From: Gaoshiqia sp050178015
Lineage (GTDB): Bacteria; Bacteroidota; Bacteroidia; Bacteroidales; Prolixibacteraceae
Reading direction: 5' to 3'
NCBI GenBank assembly: GCA_050178015.1
Contig: JBFXGM010000006.1
Span: 1-64,000 of the forward strand
Length of the DNA stretch: 64,000 bases
In this document: in pieces, positions 17,446 through 26,225 of the stretch
How the letters are laid out: the number at the start of each line of letters is the position of its first letter
Numbering within the stretch: the stretch's first letter is position 1
The notes under the pieces: model-generated
What the model saw: the letters and a program-made list of their open reading frames with translations, nothing else
What the model was told of the DNA's origin: nothing
Databases searched by the model: none
Translations under genes and position numbers: made by a program

Positions 17446-18543
17446 ATGTCAACATTATTGAACCGACGTACCTTCCTGAAAAAATCAACTGTTCTGTCAA
17501 CGGTCGCCGGGATGGGCCTAAACAGCTGGGCCCACTGTAATTCTCCTTTTTTACATGATAATTGTGATCAGAAAACCGGTACCCAGCGGTTGCCTGTTAA
17601 TCAATTGAAACAATGGCAGGAACTCGAATATGGCATGTTTATCCATTTTGGGATGAGTACGTTTTCGGGCGAAGAATTGGGTTCGGGCAAAGATCCCTGC
17701 TCGCTTTACAATCCCGCCGGACTGGATGTTGACCAATGGGTTCGGGTTGCCCGGGATGCGGGTATGAAATATATTGTGCTGACAGCCAAGCATGTTTCCG
17801 GCCATTGCCTTTGGCCCAGTAAGTTTACCGATTACCATATTGGAAATTCCGGCAACCAAACCGATGTCATGGCAGCCTTTGTTGCAGCTTGCCAAAAATA
17901 TGGCATTTTGCCCGGTTTTTATTATTGTTCATGGGATAACCACCATTTGTTCGGATCGGCAACACCTTCAAATGTTCCTTGGGAAAATAAGTTTACAACT
18001 TCAGAATATTGTGAGTTTCAATTCAATCAAGTTGAGGAGTTAATGACCCAATACGGTCCTTTTGTTGAAGTGTGGATTGATATCCCCGGAATGCTAAGCT
18101 ACGAAAATCGCGTAAAGCAATACCAGTTGATTTCACAGTTGCAGCCCGACACCCTGGTGATGATGAATGGAGGAGTAGGTAGGGAACATCAGATAAAAAC
18201 CGATTATTCCTGGCCTACCGATCTAATATCGATGGAGCGGGGATTACCGCCTTCTCGCGATGGATATAATCCTTGGTACACCGTGAAAAACTACCTTGGA
18301 GAAGATGAAGATTATTGCATTCCGGGAGAAGTTTGTGACACCATTTGTTATACATGGTTTTGGAAGGATGAAAATAAGGTTCGGAGCGCCAACGAAATTA
18401 CGGGCATGCGACTGATTTCTAGAGAAAGAGGGGCTAATTTCTTGCTCAATGTTCCCCCTGATCAAACTGGGCAGATTCCTCAAAAAATGGTTGATGCATT
18501 ATTCGAGAGCAGGAAGAAGTATGATTTGATACATTCAAAATAA
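17446..18543 (+). CDS. GH29-family alpha-L-fucosidase-like enzyme, Tat-type signal
   Basis: A 365-aa retaining glycosidase of the alpha-L-fucosidase family. The N-terminus carries a twin-arginine motif, NRRTFLKK, before a hydrophobic stretch, suggesting folded export by Tat. Family features: EYGMFIHFGMSTFSGEE near residue 65, KYIVLTAKHVSGHCLWPS (about 108-125), and the nucleophile region VEVWIDIPG with Asp212. It is shorter than many GH29 enzymes and lacks an obvious C-terminal beta-domain. It forms a pair with the SGNH hydrolase gene 7 bp downstream, also with a Tat-like signal. Fucose, or a related L-sugar, is the expected substrate; not proven. Confidence 0.85.
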   Translation: MSTLLNRRTFLKKSTVLSTVAGMGLNSWAHCNSPFLHDNCDQKTGTQRLPVNQLKQWQELEYGMFIHFGMSTFSGEELGSGKDPCSLYNPAGLDVDQWVRVARDAGMKYIVLTAKHVSGHCLWPSKFTDYHIGNSGNQTDVMAAFVAACQKYGILPGFYYCSWDNHHLFGSATPSNVPWENKFTTSEYCEFQFNQVEELMTQYGPFVEVWIDIPGMLSYENRVKQYQLISQLQPDTLVMMNGGVGREHQIKTDYSWPTDLISMERGLPPSRDGYNPWYTVKNYLGEDEDYCIPGEVCDTICYTWFWKDENKVRSANEITGMRLISRERGANFLLNVPPDQTGQIPQKMVDALFESRKKYDLIHSK

Positions 18544-18550
18544 TTAGGCT

Positions 18551-19336
18551 GTGGACAAATATCGATTCTCAAGAAGAAAATTCTTAAAAACTGCCGGAGT
18601 TGCGGGTGCGATGACCAGTCTATCTCCCATAGATACTTTGGCAAACGACGAGGTTCAAGTTCCTGATCAGTTTAAAGGTTTTACTTTTCTGTTTCAAGGA
18701 GATTCAATAACCGATGGTAAGTGGGGAAGAAATAATGATCCGAATCACATTCTCGGCCATGGTTATGTCTTTTCAGTTGCCAGTCGTATTGGGGCAGATT
18801 TTCCCCAGGCAGGGTTCTCCTTTTATAATCGCGGAATTAGTGGAAATAAAGTCTCCGATCTGGACGAACGTTGGTCGGCCGACACGCTTGCTTTGAAGCC
18901 GGATGTGCTTAGTCTCCTTATTGGTATCAATGATGTTGGTGCTTTGGTAGCGAATCAACCTGATGCCGGAGATTTGGAGGCATTTGAACGGGTTTATCGT
19001 AAGTTGTTGAAAACGTCCCGGGAAATAAATCCCGATCTCTTGCTTGTCTTGGGAATTCCGTTTGTGTTCCCGGTTGCCGCCCGACGGGAAAAATGGGAGT
19101 TGTGGCATGAGGCAACGCTCGAAAGGGCACAGATTATAAGAATGGTAGCTGAAGAGTTTGATGCCATACTGATCGATTTTGCCAATGTGTTCGAACAAGC
19201 CCAAAAATCTGCGCCGATTGACTATTGGATTTGGGATGGCGTTCATCCAACGGTTTTTGGACATGAATTAATGGCCAGAGAATGGATCACGCAGGTTGGT
19301 TCAAGATTGGGGTTCTTAAAGAGTTATCATTATTGA
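18551..19336 (+). CDS. SGNH/GDSL hydrolase, putative sugar O-acetylesterase, Tat-type signal
   Basis: A 261-aa esterase of the SGNH fold. It starts at GTG 18551, since the twin-arginine motif SRRKFLKTAG immediately follows. The block I nucleophile is Ser52 in FQGDSITDG, block III is around LLIGINDV, and block V has Asp229 and His232 in WDGVHPTVFGH. Rhamnogalacturonan acetylesterases and xylan deacetylases share this fold, so removal of O-acetyl groups from the target glycan is likely (inference). Only 7 bp separate it from the GH29 gene, indicating one transcript. Confidence 0.88.
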   Translation: MDKYRFSRRKFLKTAGVAGAMTSLSPIDTLANDEVQVPDQFKGFTFLFQGDSITDGKWGRNNDPNHILGHGYVFSVASRIGADFPQAGFSFYNRGISGNKVSDLDERWSADTLALKPDVLSLLIGINDVGALVANQPDAGDLEAFERVYRKLLKTSREINPDLLLVLGIPFVFPVAARREKWELWHEATLERAQIIRMVAEEFDAILIDFANVFEQAQKSAPIDYWIWDGVHPTVFGHELMAREWITQVGSRLGFLKSYHY

Positions 19337-19430
19337 TGGGGAATATGCGATCTTGATTTTATTGCTTGTATTGTCCGGGTCAAGTTCATTCAAACAAACT
19401 AATACTTTTCGAAATGTAGTTTTTTTTCTC

Positions 19431-19446
19431 AATAAACGTTTTCAAA
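19431..19446. promoter_or_regulatory. LacI-type operator, upstream copy
   Basis: The core AAACGTTT (19434-19441) with the right half CGTTTTCA resembles the operators at 5230-5245 and 62604-62619; the left half is degenerate. Its centre is 68 bp from the next site. Confidence 0.45.
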
Positions 19447-19498
19447 TTAAAGCTTATTTTACTAATATTAAAACCCATAAATTCAGTTTGATACGAAA

Positions 19499-19512
19499 TG
19501 TAAACGTTAACA
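19499..19512. promoter_or_regulatory. LacI-type operator, downstream copy
   Basis: TGTAAACGTTAACA departs from a perfect 14-bp palindrome at one base pair and differs at one base from TGTAAACGTTTACA in front of the dehydrogenase gene (62673-62686). It lies 155 bp before the GH78 start. Confidence 0.65.
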
Positions 19513-19666
19513 TTAATTTTCTAAAAATAAGAAGCTTAATGTTTTGAATTGCTTTGCCTGCGCCATTGATTATTGTCGGTTTAAGGTAAAAAAACGCACT
19601 CGCCAGACTGAATTAGGGACGAACCGGGCCGCAACCGGGTTCAAACCAATAAAATTAACGAAGCTC

Positions 19667-22453
19667 ATGAAGATAATTTGCCAACTGCTGCTGGTCGTAT
19701 TTCTGGCCATTTCCTGTTCATCACCCAAAATCCATATCCAGGTGAGCGAAAGCTCGGTGGATGGTTTTTCCACCGAATTGCCTTTGCTCGACTCCGGGCA
19801 TCCGCGTTTTAGCTGGAAATTGACGTCCGATTTTGGCGGAACAAGCCAATCGGCTTGGCAAATCGCGCTTGGCGACAGTCCCGAAGGGGCTCAGAATGGC
19901 AACGTGTGGAATTCGGGAAAAGTAGAGTCGGCACAATCGCAACTGGTCGCTTATGCCGGACCTGAATTGAAAAGCGCTACCCGTTACTACTGGCGGGTGA
20001 AAGTATGGGACCAGCAGGGCAACGAGTCGGAGTGGAGTAACTTGGCAGCTTTTCAAACCGGATTACGCGACCCGGCAGACTGGGCCGGTGCGCAATGGAT
20101 TGGCTACGAACAGTTGCCCGCCGACAAGGGTGTGGTTTGCGGTGTGACCGGCTACGGCGACCTGTCGATGAACAAAGTCGAGCAACGTGCCGTGGTTCCG
20201 ACGTTTCGCAAAGCCTTTCAAGCTAAACCCGAATTGACTTCGGCTACGCTTTACATCAGCGGTTTGGGCCAGTACGAAGCTTCGCTGAACGGCCAAAAAG
20301 TTGGTGACGATTTTCTGACTCCGGGCTGGACCGACTACGATAAAACCGTTTTCTACAATGCGTACGATGTGACCAAATTGCTGACCACCGGCGACAATGC
20401 GCTGGGCGTACTGGTCGGCAATGGTTTTCATTACAATAACCGCGAACGCTACCGTAAACTGATTATCGCCTATGGTTTTCCGCGGATGATTTGCCGCCTG
20501 CAACTAAATTATGCCGACGGAACTTCGGAGTCGCTGGTGTCGGATCCAAGCTGGAAAACGGCACCTTCGGCCATTACTTATTCGGGAATTTATGGTGGCG
20601 AGGACTATGATGCGCAACTGGAACAGAACGGATGGAATAATGCCGCTTTTGATGACTCGAACTGGAAACAGGCTTTGGTGGTTGAGGCTCCGGCGGGCAT
20701 GTTGGAGGCTGATAAGAACTACCCGGTTCGTGTGATGGAACAGTTCAGTCCGGTTTCGGTGAAGCAGCTCAACGACAGTTCGTTTGTTTACGATTTCGGA
20801 CAAAATGCGTCCGGAATTGTCTCCATAAAATTGAAAGGCGAAAAAGGGGAGACGGTGAAACTGATTCCCGGCGAAACCTTGAACGAAGACGGTTCGGTGA
20901 GCCAGCGCGGCTCGGGAAGCCCGTATTATTTTAGTTATACTTTGAAAGGCGACGGCGAAGAAAACTGGCAGCCGCGGTTTTCGTATGTGGGTTTCCGCTA
21001 CGTGCAGGTTGAGAATGCACGGCCCGACTCGGTTCCGTCGGCTTTGCCCGCTTTACTTAGCATCCGCTCGCTGCATACCCGCAACTCCATGCCCGAAACA
21101 GGCACCTTCAGTTGTTCGAACCCGCTGTTCAATCAAATTTTTACCCTCATCAATTGGGGAATCAAAAGCAACCTGCAATCGGTGATGACAGACTGCCCGA
21201 CCCGCGAAAAACTGGGATGGATAGAGCAGACTCAACTGATGGGAACATCGGTGCACTTCAACTTCGACTTGTACCAACTGTATCAAAAACTTTTGTCGGA
21301 TATGGCCGATGCGCAAACCGAACAAGGCCTGGTGCCGAGCATTGTACCCGAATATATCAACTTTGAATATTACGACGCGGCTTTCCGCGATTCGCCGGAG
21401 TGGGGCAGCGCCTCGCTGATTTTGCCCTGGTACTTGTACCGCTGGTACGGCGATGCGGAGCCGATGAAACAGGCCTGGCCGAGGATGCAGGCGTATATGA
21501 CTTATCTCGAAAGTAAGGCCGACGGGAATCTGCTGTCACACGGGTTGGGCGACTGGTACGATGTTGGTCCGAAAGAGCCGGGCTACGCGCAATTGACTCC
21601 GGTACCGCTGGTGGCCACAGCAACCTATTTCGACGATGCAAAGCTGATGGCCCAAATGGCTGATTTGCTTGGGCATGGTGATGATGCCGCTCGTTATCAG
21701 CAGTTATCCGACTCGATTAAAGCGGCTTTCAACCGGAATTTTTATCAGCCCGAAACAAACAGCTATGCAACCGGCAGCCAAACCTCGCTGGCCATGCCGC
21801 TGAGCCTGGGTTTGGTGGCTCCCGAAAATGAGGCAGCCGTACTGCAAAATTTGCTGGCCCGGATTGAAGCCGACAACGGCGCCATTACAGCCGGCGACGT
21901 GGGCTTCCACTTTCTGGTTGACGCGCTCACCAAATTCGGGCAAGCCGAATTGCTGTACAAAATGAATAACCGCGACGATGTGCCCGGTTACGGCTATCAA
22001 CTGAAACAAGGCGCTACTTCGTTGGCCGAGTCGTGGCAGGCGCTGCCAAACAAATCGCTCAACCACTTGATGATCGGTCACCTGATGGAGTGGTTTTATC
22101 AAGGACTGGGCGGTATCCGGCAAGCTGAAAACTCGGTGGCTTATGAGTCAATTGTCATTCAACCCGAAGTAGTTAATGATCTGACTTACGCCAATGTGTC
22201 ATTCGACTCCCCTTACGGGAAGATTGTAAGCAATTGGGAGAAGCAAGGCGATGTATTTAAGCTTCGGGTTGAAGTGCCCGTGAATGCCACAGCAAAAGTC
22301 ATTCTGCCATTCGATGGTGATTTGCATGCTCGGGCGCTGAAATCGCCGGTGCAAGACAGCGAGCTGATAAAAATCGGCGAAAAAGAAAACGGCCACCCGG
22401 TTTGTTGGCTGCGATCGGGGAGCTATGAATTCGAACTAAAAATCAAACAATAA
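19667..22453 (+). CDS. GH78-family alpha-L-rhamnosidase (lipoprotein)
   Basis: A 928-aa protein from the ATG at 19667, chosen because it begins a lipoprotein signal (MKIICQLLLVVFLAISCSS, Cys17). Upstream in-frame codons to 19544 look non-coding. N-terminal Ig-like domain (about 25-140), beta-domains, and an (alpha/alpha)6 catalytic domain. The signature region reads DCPTREKLGW at Asp509-Trp518 instead of DCPQRDERLGW, so this belongs to a different GH78 branch from the other two copies. Surface anchoring is expected. It heads a run of glycosidase genes with short spacers and sits behind two LacI-type operators. Confidence 0.93.
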   Translation: MKIICQLLLVVFLAISCSSPKIHIQVSESSVDGFSTELPLLDSGHPRFSWKLTSDFGGTSQSAWQIALGDSPEGAQNGNVWNSGKVESAQSQLVAYAGPELKSATRYYWRVKVWDQQGNESEWSNLAAFQTGLRDPADWAGAQWIGYEQLPADKGVVCGVTGYGDLSMNKVEQRAVVPTFRKAFQAKPELTSATLYISGLGQYEASLNGQKVGDDFLTPGWTDYDKTVFYNAYDVTKLLTTGDNALGVLVGNGFHYNNRERYRKLIIAYGFPRMICRLQLNYADGTSESLVSDPSWKTAPSAITYSGIYGGEDYDAQLEQNGWNNAAFDDSNWKQALVVEAPAGMLEADKNYPVRVMEQFSPVSVKQLNDSSFVYDFGQNASGIVSIKLKGEKGETVKLIPGETLNEDGSVSQRGSGSPYYFSYTLKGDGEENWQPRFSYVGFRYVQVENARPDSVPSALPALLSIRSLHTRNSMPETGTFSCSNPLFNQIFTLINWGIKSNLQSVMTDCPTREKLGWIEQTQLMGTSVHFNFDLYQLYQKLLSDMADAQTEQGLVPSIVPEYINFEYYDAAFRDSPEWGSASLILPWYLYRWYGDAEPMKQAWPRMQAYMTYLESKADGNLLSHGLGDWYDVGPKEPGYAQLTPVPLVATATYFDDAKLMAQMADLLGHGDDAARYQQLSDSIKAAFNRNFYQPETNSYATGSQTSLAMPLSLGLVAPENEAAVLQNLLARIEADNGAITAGDVGFHFLVDALTKFGQAELLYKMNNRDDVPGYGYQLKQGATSLAESWQALPNKSLNHLMIGHLMEWFYQGLGGIRQAENSVAYESIVIQPEVVNDLTYANVSFDSPYGKIVSNWEKQGDVFKLRVEVPVNATAKVILPFDGDLHARALKSPVQDSELIKIGEKENGHPVCWLRSGSYEFELKIKQ

Positions 22454-22474
22454 ACGGAAAAGCAAAAAGAAACG

Positions 22475-23581
22475 ATGAGGAAAGCAATTTTGGCAGGACT
22501 GGCGATTGCCTGGAGTATGATGGCTTGCACGCCGAAGACAGAACTGCCGGTGACGGTGTCGCCCGAGAAGATGGCACAGCTCTACGACGAAGTGAAAACG
22601 CCTCACAAATACGGGCTGGTGATGGTTCCCGACAGCAGTTCGCAGATGATGGATTGCCCCACCATTTTCCGACACGACGACCGTTGGGTGATGACCTACA
22701 TTGTGTTTGACGGTCGCGGTTACGAAACCCACCTGGCCTGGAGCCAGGATCTGATTCATTGGAATGAGCAGGGCTGTATCATGCAGTTTTCGGATACCAC
22801 CGACTGGGATGTGAACCAAAAGGCAGGTTATCCGTCGCTCATCGACTACGACTGGGGTGGCGACTACGGCATTAACCAGTATGATGGAAAATACTGGATG
22901 AGCTACTTCGGCGGGAACTCAACCGGCTACGAAAAAGGCGTCCTGTCATTCGGGATGGCTTACACCCAAAACGACCCGGCAACACTGCATCAATGGAACC
23001 GTTTAGATAAGCCCGTGATGGCGCCTACCGACCCGGATGTCGGCTGGTACGACAACATCACCATGTACAAATGTTACGTGCAGGAAGACAAAGAGCAGCT
23101 GACCGGCCACCGCTTTGTGATGTTTTACAATGCCAAGGGCGACAGCATCAGCAAAGTTCGCGGAGCCGAGCGCATTTCGATGGCTTTTTCCGACGACATG
23201 GAGCATTGGAAACGCTACCCGGGCAATCCGCTTTTGAACCACCACATTGGCATTACCGGCGATGCCGTGATTCAGAAAATCGGCGATGTGTATGTGATGT
23301 TTTTCTTCCGCGCCTACTGGCCCGAAGGCAAAACGGTGGTGTACAACAGCTTTGCTGCTTCGTACGACTTGCTGCACTGGACCGAATGGGACGGCCCGAA
23401 ACTGATTGAGCCCAGCGAAAATTACGATAACCAGTTTGCTCACAAATCGTTTGTGATGAAGGTTGACGATGTGGTCTACCATTATTACAATGCTGTGGAT
23501 ACGCTCGGCAACCGGGGAATCGCACTGGCAACCTCGAAAGACTTGGGCAAAAGCGAGCTGAAGTTTAATGACAATCAATGA
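22475..23581 (+). CDS. Five-bladed beta-propeller glycosidase-like lipoprotein (GH43/GH130/GH117-like)
   Basis: A 368-aa protein with a lipoprotein signal (AWSMMACTP, Cys18). Repeated propeller-type motifs: CPTIFRHDDRWVMTYIVFDG (about 61-80), HLAWSQDLIHWNEQG (about 87-101), ISMAFSDDMEHWKRYPGNPL (about 234-253) and ASYDLLHWTEWDGPKLIEP (about 296-314). Such blades occur in GH43, GH130 and GH117 enzymes; which of these it is, or whether it is an unassigned family, cannot be settled by eye. It lies 21 bp after GH78 and 72 bp before GH2, so it should act on the same side chain. Confidence 0.7.
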   Translation: MRKAILAGLAIAWSMMACTPKTELPVTVSPEKMAQLYDEVKTPHKYGLVMVPDSSSQMMDCPTIFRHDDRWVMTYIVFDGRGYETHLAWSQDLIHWNEQGCIMQFSDTTDWDVNQKAGYPSLIDYDWGGDYGINQYDGKYWMSYFGGNSTGYEKGVLSFGMAYTQNDPATLHQWNRLDKPVMAPTDPDVGWYDNITMYKCYVQEDKEQLTGHRFVMFYNAKGDSISKVRGAERISMAFSDDMEHWKRYPGNPLLNHHIGITGDAVIQKIGDVYVMFFFRAYWPEGKTVVYNSFAASYDLLHWTEWDGPKLIEPSENYDNQFAHKSFVMKVDDVVYHYYNAVDTLGNRGIALATSKDLGKSELKFNDNQ

Positions 23582-23653
23582 CCATGTGGTCACAAATTCG
23601 GTACGATTAACTCTGTGTTTCCTCTGTGCCCTCTGTGGTTAAAATAAACTAAT

Positions 23654-26074
23654 ATGAAACGAAAACAACAGATAAACTTATTCTTTTTGGTGATGGTGCT
23701 TTCCCTGTTTGGGTGTGGCCCGAAGAGCCAGCTGGCGGAGCGCCAAAATTTCGACAAAAACTGGAAGTTCATGTTGGGCGACGACTCGCTGGCCATTCAG
23801 CCGAATTATAACGACGCCGAATGGCGACAGTTGAACCTGCCGCACGATTGGAGTATCGAGGGCGAATTCAACGCCGATGCGCCGGCAACTCCCGAAGGTG
23901 GTGCGCTGCCCACCGGAATTGGCTGGTATCGCAAAAGTTTCAAATTGGAAAAAACGGAAGGCGCAAGAGTTTTTTATATCGACTTCGACGGGGTGATGGC
24001 CAACAGCGACGTGTGGATTAACGGGCACTACCTGGGCAAACGCGCCTTCGGATATATTTCATTTCGCTACGATTTGACGCCTTATTTGACATTCGGTGAC
24101 ACCGAAAACACGCTGGCAGTTCGGGTCGACAATTCGGCTCAGCCTGCCTCGCGCTGGTATACCGGATCGGGCATTTACCGACATGTTTGGCTGGTCGAAA
24201 AGAACCTGATTCACGTGTCACATTGGGGCACTTTTGTGACGACTCCCGAAGTTTCGGCAGAACTGGCGAAAGTGAAATTGGATATTCAACTTGAAAATGA
24301 AAATGAAACGAATTCGCCGGTAGTTGTGAAATCGACCATCGTTGATGCCAATGGACAGGCGGTTGCAGAAGTCCGGAACGAACTGGATGTAACCGTTGGC
24401 CTTTCAAATTTGACCCAACGCTTTGAGGTGAATAATCCAGCCTTGTGGTCGCCCGAAACGCCAAACCTGTATCAAATTCAAACGGAAATCTATCAGGCAG
24501 GGAAATTGGTCGATACTTACCAGACACCGCTTGGTTTGCGCTGGTTTCAGTTTACACCCGATAAAGGCTTCTTCCTGAACGGGCAGCACTACAAGCTGCA
24601 CGGTGTCAACCAGCATCACGATTTGGGCGCGTTGGGATCCGCCGTAAATACCCGTGCCATGGAGCGCCAGCTTGAGATATTGAAAGAAATGGGCGTGAAT
24701 GCCATTCGCATGGCGCACAATCCACCTGCTCCCGAGTTGCTTCATTTGTGCGACAAAATGGGCTTTCTGGTGATTGATGAATCATTCGACGAGTGGAAAA
24801 AGACCAAAGCCAAGCAGGGCTATCACCTGTATTGGGATGAATGGCACAAGCGCGATCTGGAAGACATGATTCGGCGCGACCGGAACCATCCTTCTATTTT
24901 CGTGTGGAGCATTGGCAACGAAATTCCGGAACAGTTTGATACATTAGGAATTCAAATTACCCGAGAGCTGGTTGATATTGTGAAAGCATTAGATACGAAT
25001 CGTCCGGTGACGGCTGCTCTGACAGAAACCGATCCGCAGAAAAACAATCTTTATAAATCCGGAGCACTGGATTTGTTGAGCTTCAACTATAAGCACCGCG
25101 ACTATCTGAAGTTCCCCGAACGCTACCCGGGCGAGTGCATGCTGGCCTCCGAAAATATGTCGGCCTTGTCAACTCGCGGACACTACGATTTTCCGTCGGA
25201 CAGCGTTCGCATCTGGCCGCCGGCATACAATGCACCCTTTGATGGGAATGATGATCTGACCGCCTCCTCATTCGACAACTGTATCGCTTACTGGGGCGCC
25301 ACCCACGAGGACACCTGGACGGTGGTGAAAAACAACGACTTCATTCCGGGCATGTTTATCTGGTCGGGTTTCGACTACCTGGGCGAGCCGCTGCCATACC
25401 CGTATCCGGCGCGAAGCAGCTATTTGGGAATTATCGACCTTTGCGGTTTCCCGAAAGATGTGTATTACATGTACCAGAGCGAGTGGTCGGATAAAACGGT
25501 GTTGCACTTGTTTCCGCACTGGAATTGGACTGAAGGACAAATCATCGATTTGTGGGCTTACTACAATATTGCCGACGAGGTGGAACTGTTTGTGAATGGT
25601 GTTTCGCAAGGCCGTAAATCGAAAGAAAAGGACCAGTTTCATGTGATGTGGCGGGTTCCTTTCCAACCCGGAAGTATTAAAGCAGTAAGCTATAAAAACG
25701 GTGAAAAGGTAGCGGAGCAGGAAATCCATACAGCCGGCTCTGCTGCTAAAATTGAATTGATTGCCGACCGCACTGAGCTTTCGGCTGATGGATGCGACCT
25801 GTCTTTTGTGACCGTGAAAGTAACCGATAAAGACGGGAATATGGTTCCCGATGCAGCCAATCTGATCAATTTTAAAGTTGAAGGTGAAGGCTTTGTTGCC
25901 GGTGTGGATAATGGATATCAAGCCAGCGTCGAGCCGTTCAAAGCCAATTACCGAAAAGCATTTAACGGCATGTGCTTATTGATTGTGCAAAGCACCGAAA
26001 AAGCAGGGACAATAAATGTCACAGCCAGCAGTGACGGGTTAGAAACGAAAATAATTGAGTTGAAAAGCAATTAA
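23654..26074 (+). CDS. GH2-family beta-galactosidase-like enzyme with DUF4982 (lipoprotein)
   Basis: An 806-aa retaining glycosidase. Lipoprotein signal (LSLFGCGPKS, Cys23), GH2 sugar-binding domain (about 33-190), Ig-like domain (about 195-300), TIM barrel (about 305-590) with acid/base Glu423 in WSIGNEIPEQ and probable nucleophile Glu500 in LASENMS, then a DUF4982-type domain (about 610-675) and a C-terminal Ig-like domain with ELSADGCDLSFVTVKVTD. This architecture is typical of Bacteroidota exo-beta-galactosidases, though GH2 also holds glucuronidases and others. It follows the propeller protein and precedes the enolase-superfamily gene. Confidence 0.92.
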   Translation: MKRKQQINLFFLVMVLSLFGCGPKSQLAERQNFDKNWKFMLGDDSLAIQPNYNDAEWRQLNLPHDWSIEGEFNADAPATPEGGALPTGIGWYRKSFKLEKTEGARVFYIDFDGVMANSDVWINGHYLGKRAFGYISFRYDLTPYLTFGDTENTLAVRVDNSAQPASRWYTGSGIYRHVWLVEKNLIHVSHWGTFVTTPEVSAELAKVKLDIQLENENETNSPVVVKSTIVDANGQAVAEVRNELDVTVGLSNLTQRFEVNNPALWSPETPNLYQIQTEIYQAGKLVDTYQTPLGLRWFQFTPDKGFFLNGQHYKLHGVNQHHDLGALGSAVNTRAMERQLEILKEMGVNAIRMAHNPPAPELLHLCDKMGFLVIDESFDEWKKTKAKQGYHLYWDEWHKRDLEDMIRRDRNHPSIFVWSIGNEIPEQFDTLGIQITRELVDIVKALDTNRPVTAALTETDPQKNNLYKSGALDLLSFNYKHRDYLKFPERYPGECMLASENMSALSTRGHYDFPSDSVRIWPPAYNAPFDGNDDLTASSFDNCIAYWGATHEDTWTVVKNNDFIPGMFIWSGFDYLGEPLPYPYPARSSYLGIIDLCGFPKDVYYMYQSEWSDKTVLHLFPHWNWTEGQIIDLWAYYNIADEVELFVNGVSQGRKSKEKDQFHVMWRVPFQPGSIKAVSYKNGEKVAEQEIHTAGSAAKIELIADRTELSADGCDLSFVTVKVTDKDGNMVPDAANLINFKVEGEGFVAGVDNGYQASVEPFKANYRKAFNGMCLLIVQSTEKAGTINVTASSDGLETKIIELKSN

Positions 26075-26156
26075 GGACACAAAATACCCAATGTAGAATA
26101 CCCAATATTGAATAATGAATAAACAAGAGACTGGCAAAGGAACTCTAACTTTTTTA

Positions 26157-26221
26157 GTTACCCGCAACCTGAAACCTGAAACCCGCAACTCAAAACTGAA
26201 AACTCAAAACTCAAAACTGTA
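26157..26221 (+). repeat. Low-complexity tandem motif spacer
   Basis: Short motifs AACCTGAAACC and AACTCAAAACTGAAAACTC repeat imperfectly just before the enolase-family start; ACCCAATGTAGAATACCCAATATTG at about 26087-26111 is a similar run. The in-frame reading back to 26115 is made only of such repeats and is not believed to be coding. Confidence 0.6.
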
Positions 26222-26225
26222 TTCC

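Larger units (their letters stand above)
19337..19666. other. AT-rich regulatory spacer upstream of GH78
   Basis: A 330-bp spacer with no gene: the frame open from 19353 to 19547 has no recognisable motif. It contains two LacI-type sites, 19431-19446 and 19499-19512, ahead of the GH78 lipoprotein gene. No convincing TAnnTTTG box was found; TTGCTTTG at 19549-19556 is one mismatch away. Confidence 0.6.
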
